Below, in pieces: positions 12,446 through 13,674 of a DNA stretch of 13,674 nt (position 1 is its first letter; each line of letters opens with the position of its first letter). The notes under the pieces were generated by a model, which was given only the letters and a program-made list of their open reading frames with translations, made no database searches and was not told the origin of the DNA. The stretch comes from DATBLZ01 sp036555065. GTDB taxonomy: Bacteria; Pseudomonadota; Gammaproteobacteria; Steroidobacterales; Rariloculaceae. Location of the stretch: assembly GCA_036555065.1 (NCBI GenBank), contig DATBLZ010000068.1, forward strand, positions 1-13,674, given 5' to 3'. The position numbers and the translations under genes were made by a program.

Positions 12446-13674
12446 GTGAGAGCCGTCGGTGGCGCATGTGTCCTTGCGCTCGTGGCGCTGCCCGCGGTCG
12501 CCCAGCGAGATGGTGCGACGTGGGACGGCGCGTACACCGAGGAGCAAGCACAACGCGGCGAGCGGCTCTACACGGAACAGTGCGCGCAATGCCACGGAAC
12601 GACGCTTGGCGGCATCGAAGCGGCACCCGCACTCACGGGCCTCGAGTTTTTCGCAAAGTGGGAGCCAGAGACGCCGGGTGCGCTGCTCGAGCGCACGCGG
12701 CTTTCGATGCCGCCCGCGAGCCCGGCATCGCTGTCGCGGACAGAAAGCGCGGACCTCGTTGCATACTTGCTGCGAACCGGTGGATATGCGGCTGGCACGA
12801 CGCCGCTCGAGGGAGTCGCGACGTTGGCGCAAGGCTCATCCGCCGCGAGCGCCCGCTCAGCGCCGGCTGCCGACCTTGAAGCGTCGACTGCGGCAGCGCG
12901 AACGGCCGGCATCGATGCCGGTGGTGAGTGGCGCACGTACGGCGGCGACCTCGGCCACACGCGTTACTCGCGCCTCGATCAGATCGACGCGGCGAACTTC
13001 GACAGTCTCGAGATCGCGTGGGGATTCAAGACCGATAACCTGGGACCGCGTCCCGAGTTCAACTTCCAATCGACGCCGCTCATGGTCGGACGACGGCTTT
13101 ACTCGACGGCCGGCACGCGGCGCGCAGTCGTCGCGCTCGATGCAGGCACGGGCGAGCTGCAATGGGTGCACAGCGAGGACGAAGGCGCGCGCGGCGCAGC
13201 GGCGCCACGCCAGCTTTCCGGCCGCGGGCTCGCGTATTGGACGGACGGCGCCGACGAGCGAATCCTCTACGTGACGCCGGGTTACCGGCTCGTCGCGCTC
13301 GATGCGCGCACCGGCGATCGCGTTGCGGGCTTCGGGGAGGATGGCGTCGTCGATCTCAAGCGCGATCTCGATCCGACGCTTGAACTCACGAATGCGCCGA
13401 TCGGCTTGCACGCGACACCGATCGTCGGGGGCGACGTTGTGCTCGTCGGCTCGGCATTCGAAACGGGCGCAAATCCGCGGAGCATAAGCAACGTCAAAGG
13501 CGCCGTGCGCGCGTTCGATGTGCGCAGCGGTAAACGCATGTGGATGTTCAACACGATTCCCGGTCCCGGCGAATTCGGGCACGAGACGTGGGAGGACGGC
13601 TCTGCCGAATACACCGGCAACACGGGTGTGTGGGGGCAAATTTCGGTCGATCTCGAGCTCGGGCTCGCGTACCT
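12446..13674 (+). CDS. PQQ-dependent dehydrogenase with N-terminal cytochrome c domain, 3' part cut by window edge
   Basis: The first 409 residues are visible. A signal peptide (1-19, cleavage after AVA) precedes a class I c-type cytochrome of about 90 residues with haem motif CAQCH (46-50) and axial Met88 in SMPPASP. A low-complexity Ala/Ser linker (113-160) follows. From 161 begins a quinoprotein beta-propeller: WRTYGGDLGHTRYSRLDQID, IAWGF, then W-motif repeats VVALDAGTGELQW and LVALDARTGDRVAGFG, and ends near FGHETWEDGSAEYTGNTGVW. This resembles the membrane glucose dehydrogenase branch of PQQ enzymes. The periplasmic enzyme should oxidise an alcohol or sugar and pass electrons to its own haem. 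The start GTG is supported by AGGG six bases before it and by the ideal signal peptide; no in-frame ATG exists upstream. The C-terminus is not seen. Confidence 0.9.
   Translation, partial: MRAVGGACVLALVALPAVAQRDGATWDGAYTEEQAQRGERLYTEQCAQCHGTTLGGIEAAPALTGLEFFAKWEPETPGALLERTRLSMPPASPASLSRTESADLVAYLLRTGGYAAGTTPLEGVATLAQGSSAASARSAPAADLEASTAAARTAGIDAGGEWRTYGGDLGHTRYSRLDQIDAANFDSLEIAWGFKTDNLGPRPEFNFQSTPLMVGRRLYSTAGTRRAVVALDAGTGELQWVHSEDEGARGAAAPRQLSGRGLAYWTDGADERILYVTPGYRLVALDARTGDRVAGFGEDGVVDLKRDLDPTLELTNAPIGLHATPIVGGDVVLVGSAFETGANPRSISNVKGAVRAFDVRSGKRMWMFNTIPGPGEFGHETWEDGSAEYTGNTGVWGQISVDLELGLAY

Overview
The window is GC-rich, densely coded bacterial chromosome. A gammaproteobacterium is likely, perhaps near Xanthomonadales or Steroidobacterales. 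This is an inference from three things: REP-like palindromes built on GCGGCTTTAGCCGC (a type known from Pseudomonas and xanthomonads), a YdgA/DUF945 protein, and secreted proteins of the DUF6152 and DUF6491 kind. No single marker here fixes the lineage.

Left part (1-5660, all minus strand). Read in the direction of transcription, this holds a two-TM membrane protein of unknown function, a NahK-like APH-fold small-molecule kinase, a short gap filled with REP-like repeats, and then a tight tetrapyrrole operon hemA-hemC-hemD-hemB. The four hem genes overlap (4, 4 and 11 nt), so their translation is probably coupled. HemA makes glutamate-1-semialdehyde from Glu-tRNA. The aminomutase HemL is not in the window. 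HemB makes porphobilinogen, HemC hydroxymethylbilane and HemD uroporphyrinogen III. HemB runs off the left edge. HemA looks divergent at its nucleotide-binding loop.

Middle part (5661-9781). A plus-strand secreted DUF6491-like protein has a plausible promoter. It converges on a minus-strand trio: a ferritin-like di-iron protein, a 12-TM-type carrier of the MatC/ArsB-NhaD class whose start overlaps the upstream stop (ATGA), and a YdgA/DUF945 envelope protein 38 nt further on.

Right part (9782-13674). Diverging from the ferritin-like gene is a plus-strand pair of exported proteins: an uncharacterised secreted protein and a DUF6152 protein 8 nt apart. Two REP units follow, then tRNA-Arg(TCG) with an encoded CCA, then a small secreted protein behind a hairpin and possible mini-ORF. 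Its stop codon interlocks with that of a minus-strand VapBC toxin-antitoxin pair. Finally a divergent gene, open at the right edge, encodes a PQQ-dependent quinoprotein dehydrogenase with a c-type cytochrome domain at its N-terminus.

No IS element, CRISPR array, integrase or phage gene was seen. No stretch without a gene exceeds about 200 bases; the largest gaps (5661-5853 and 12293-12445) are divergent promoter regions. The points most worth a second look are the divergent HemA, the di-iron protein/carrier pair, the REP arrays in the hem leader and in front of the tRNA, and the N-terminal haem fusion on the dehydrogenase.
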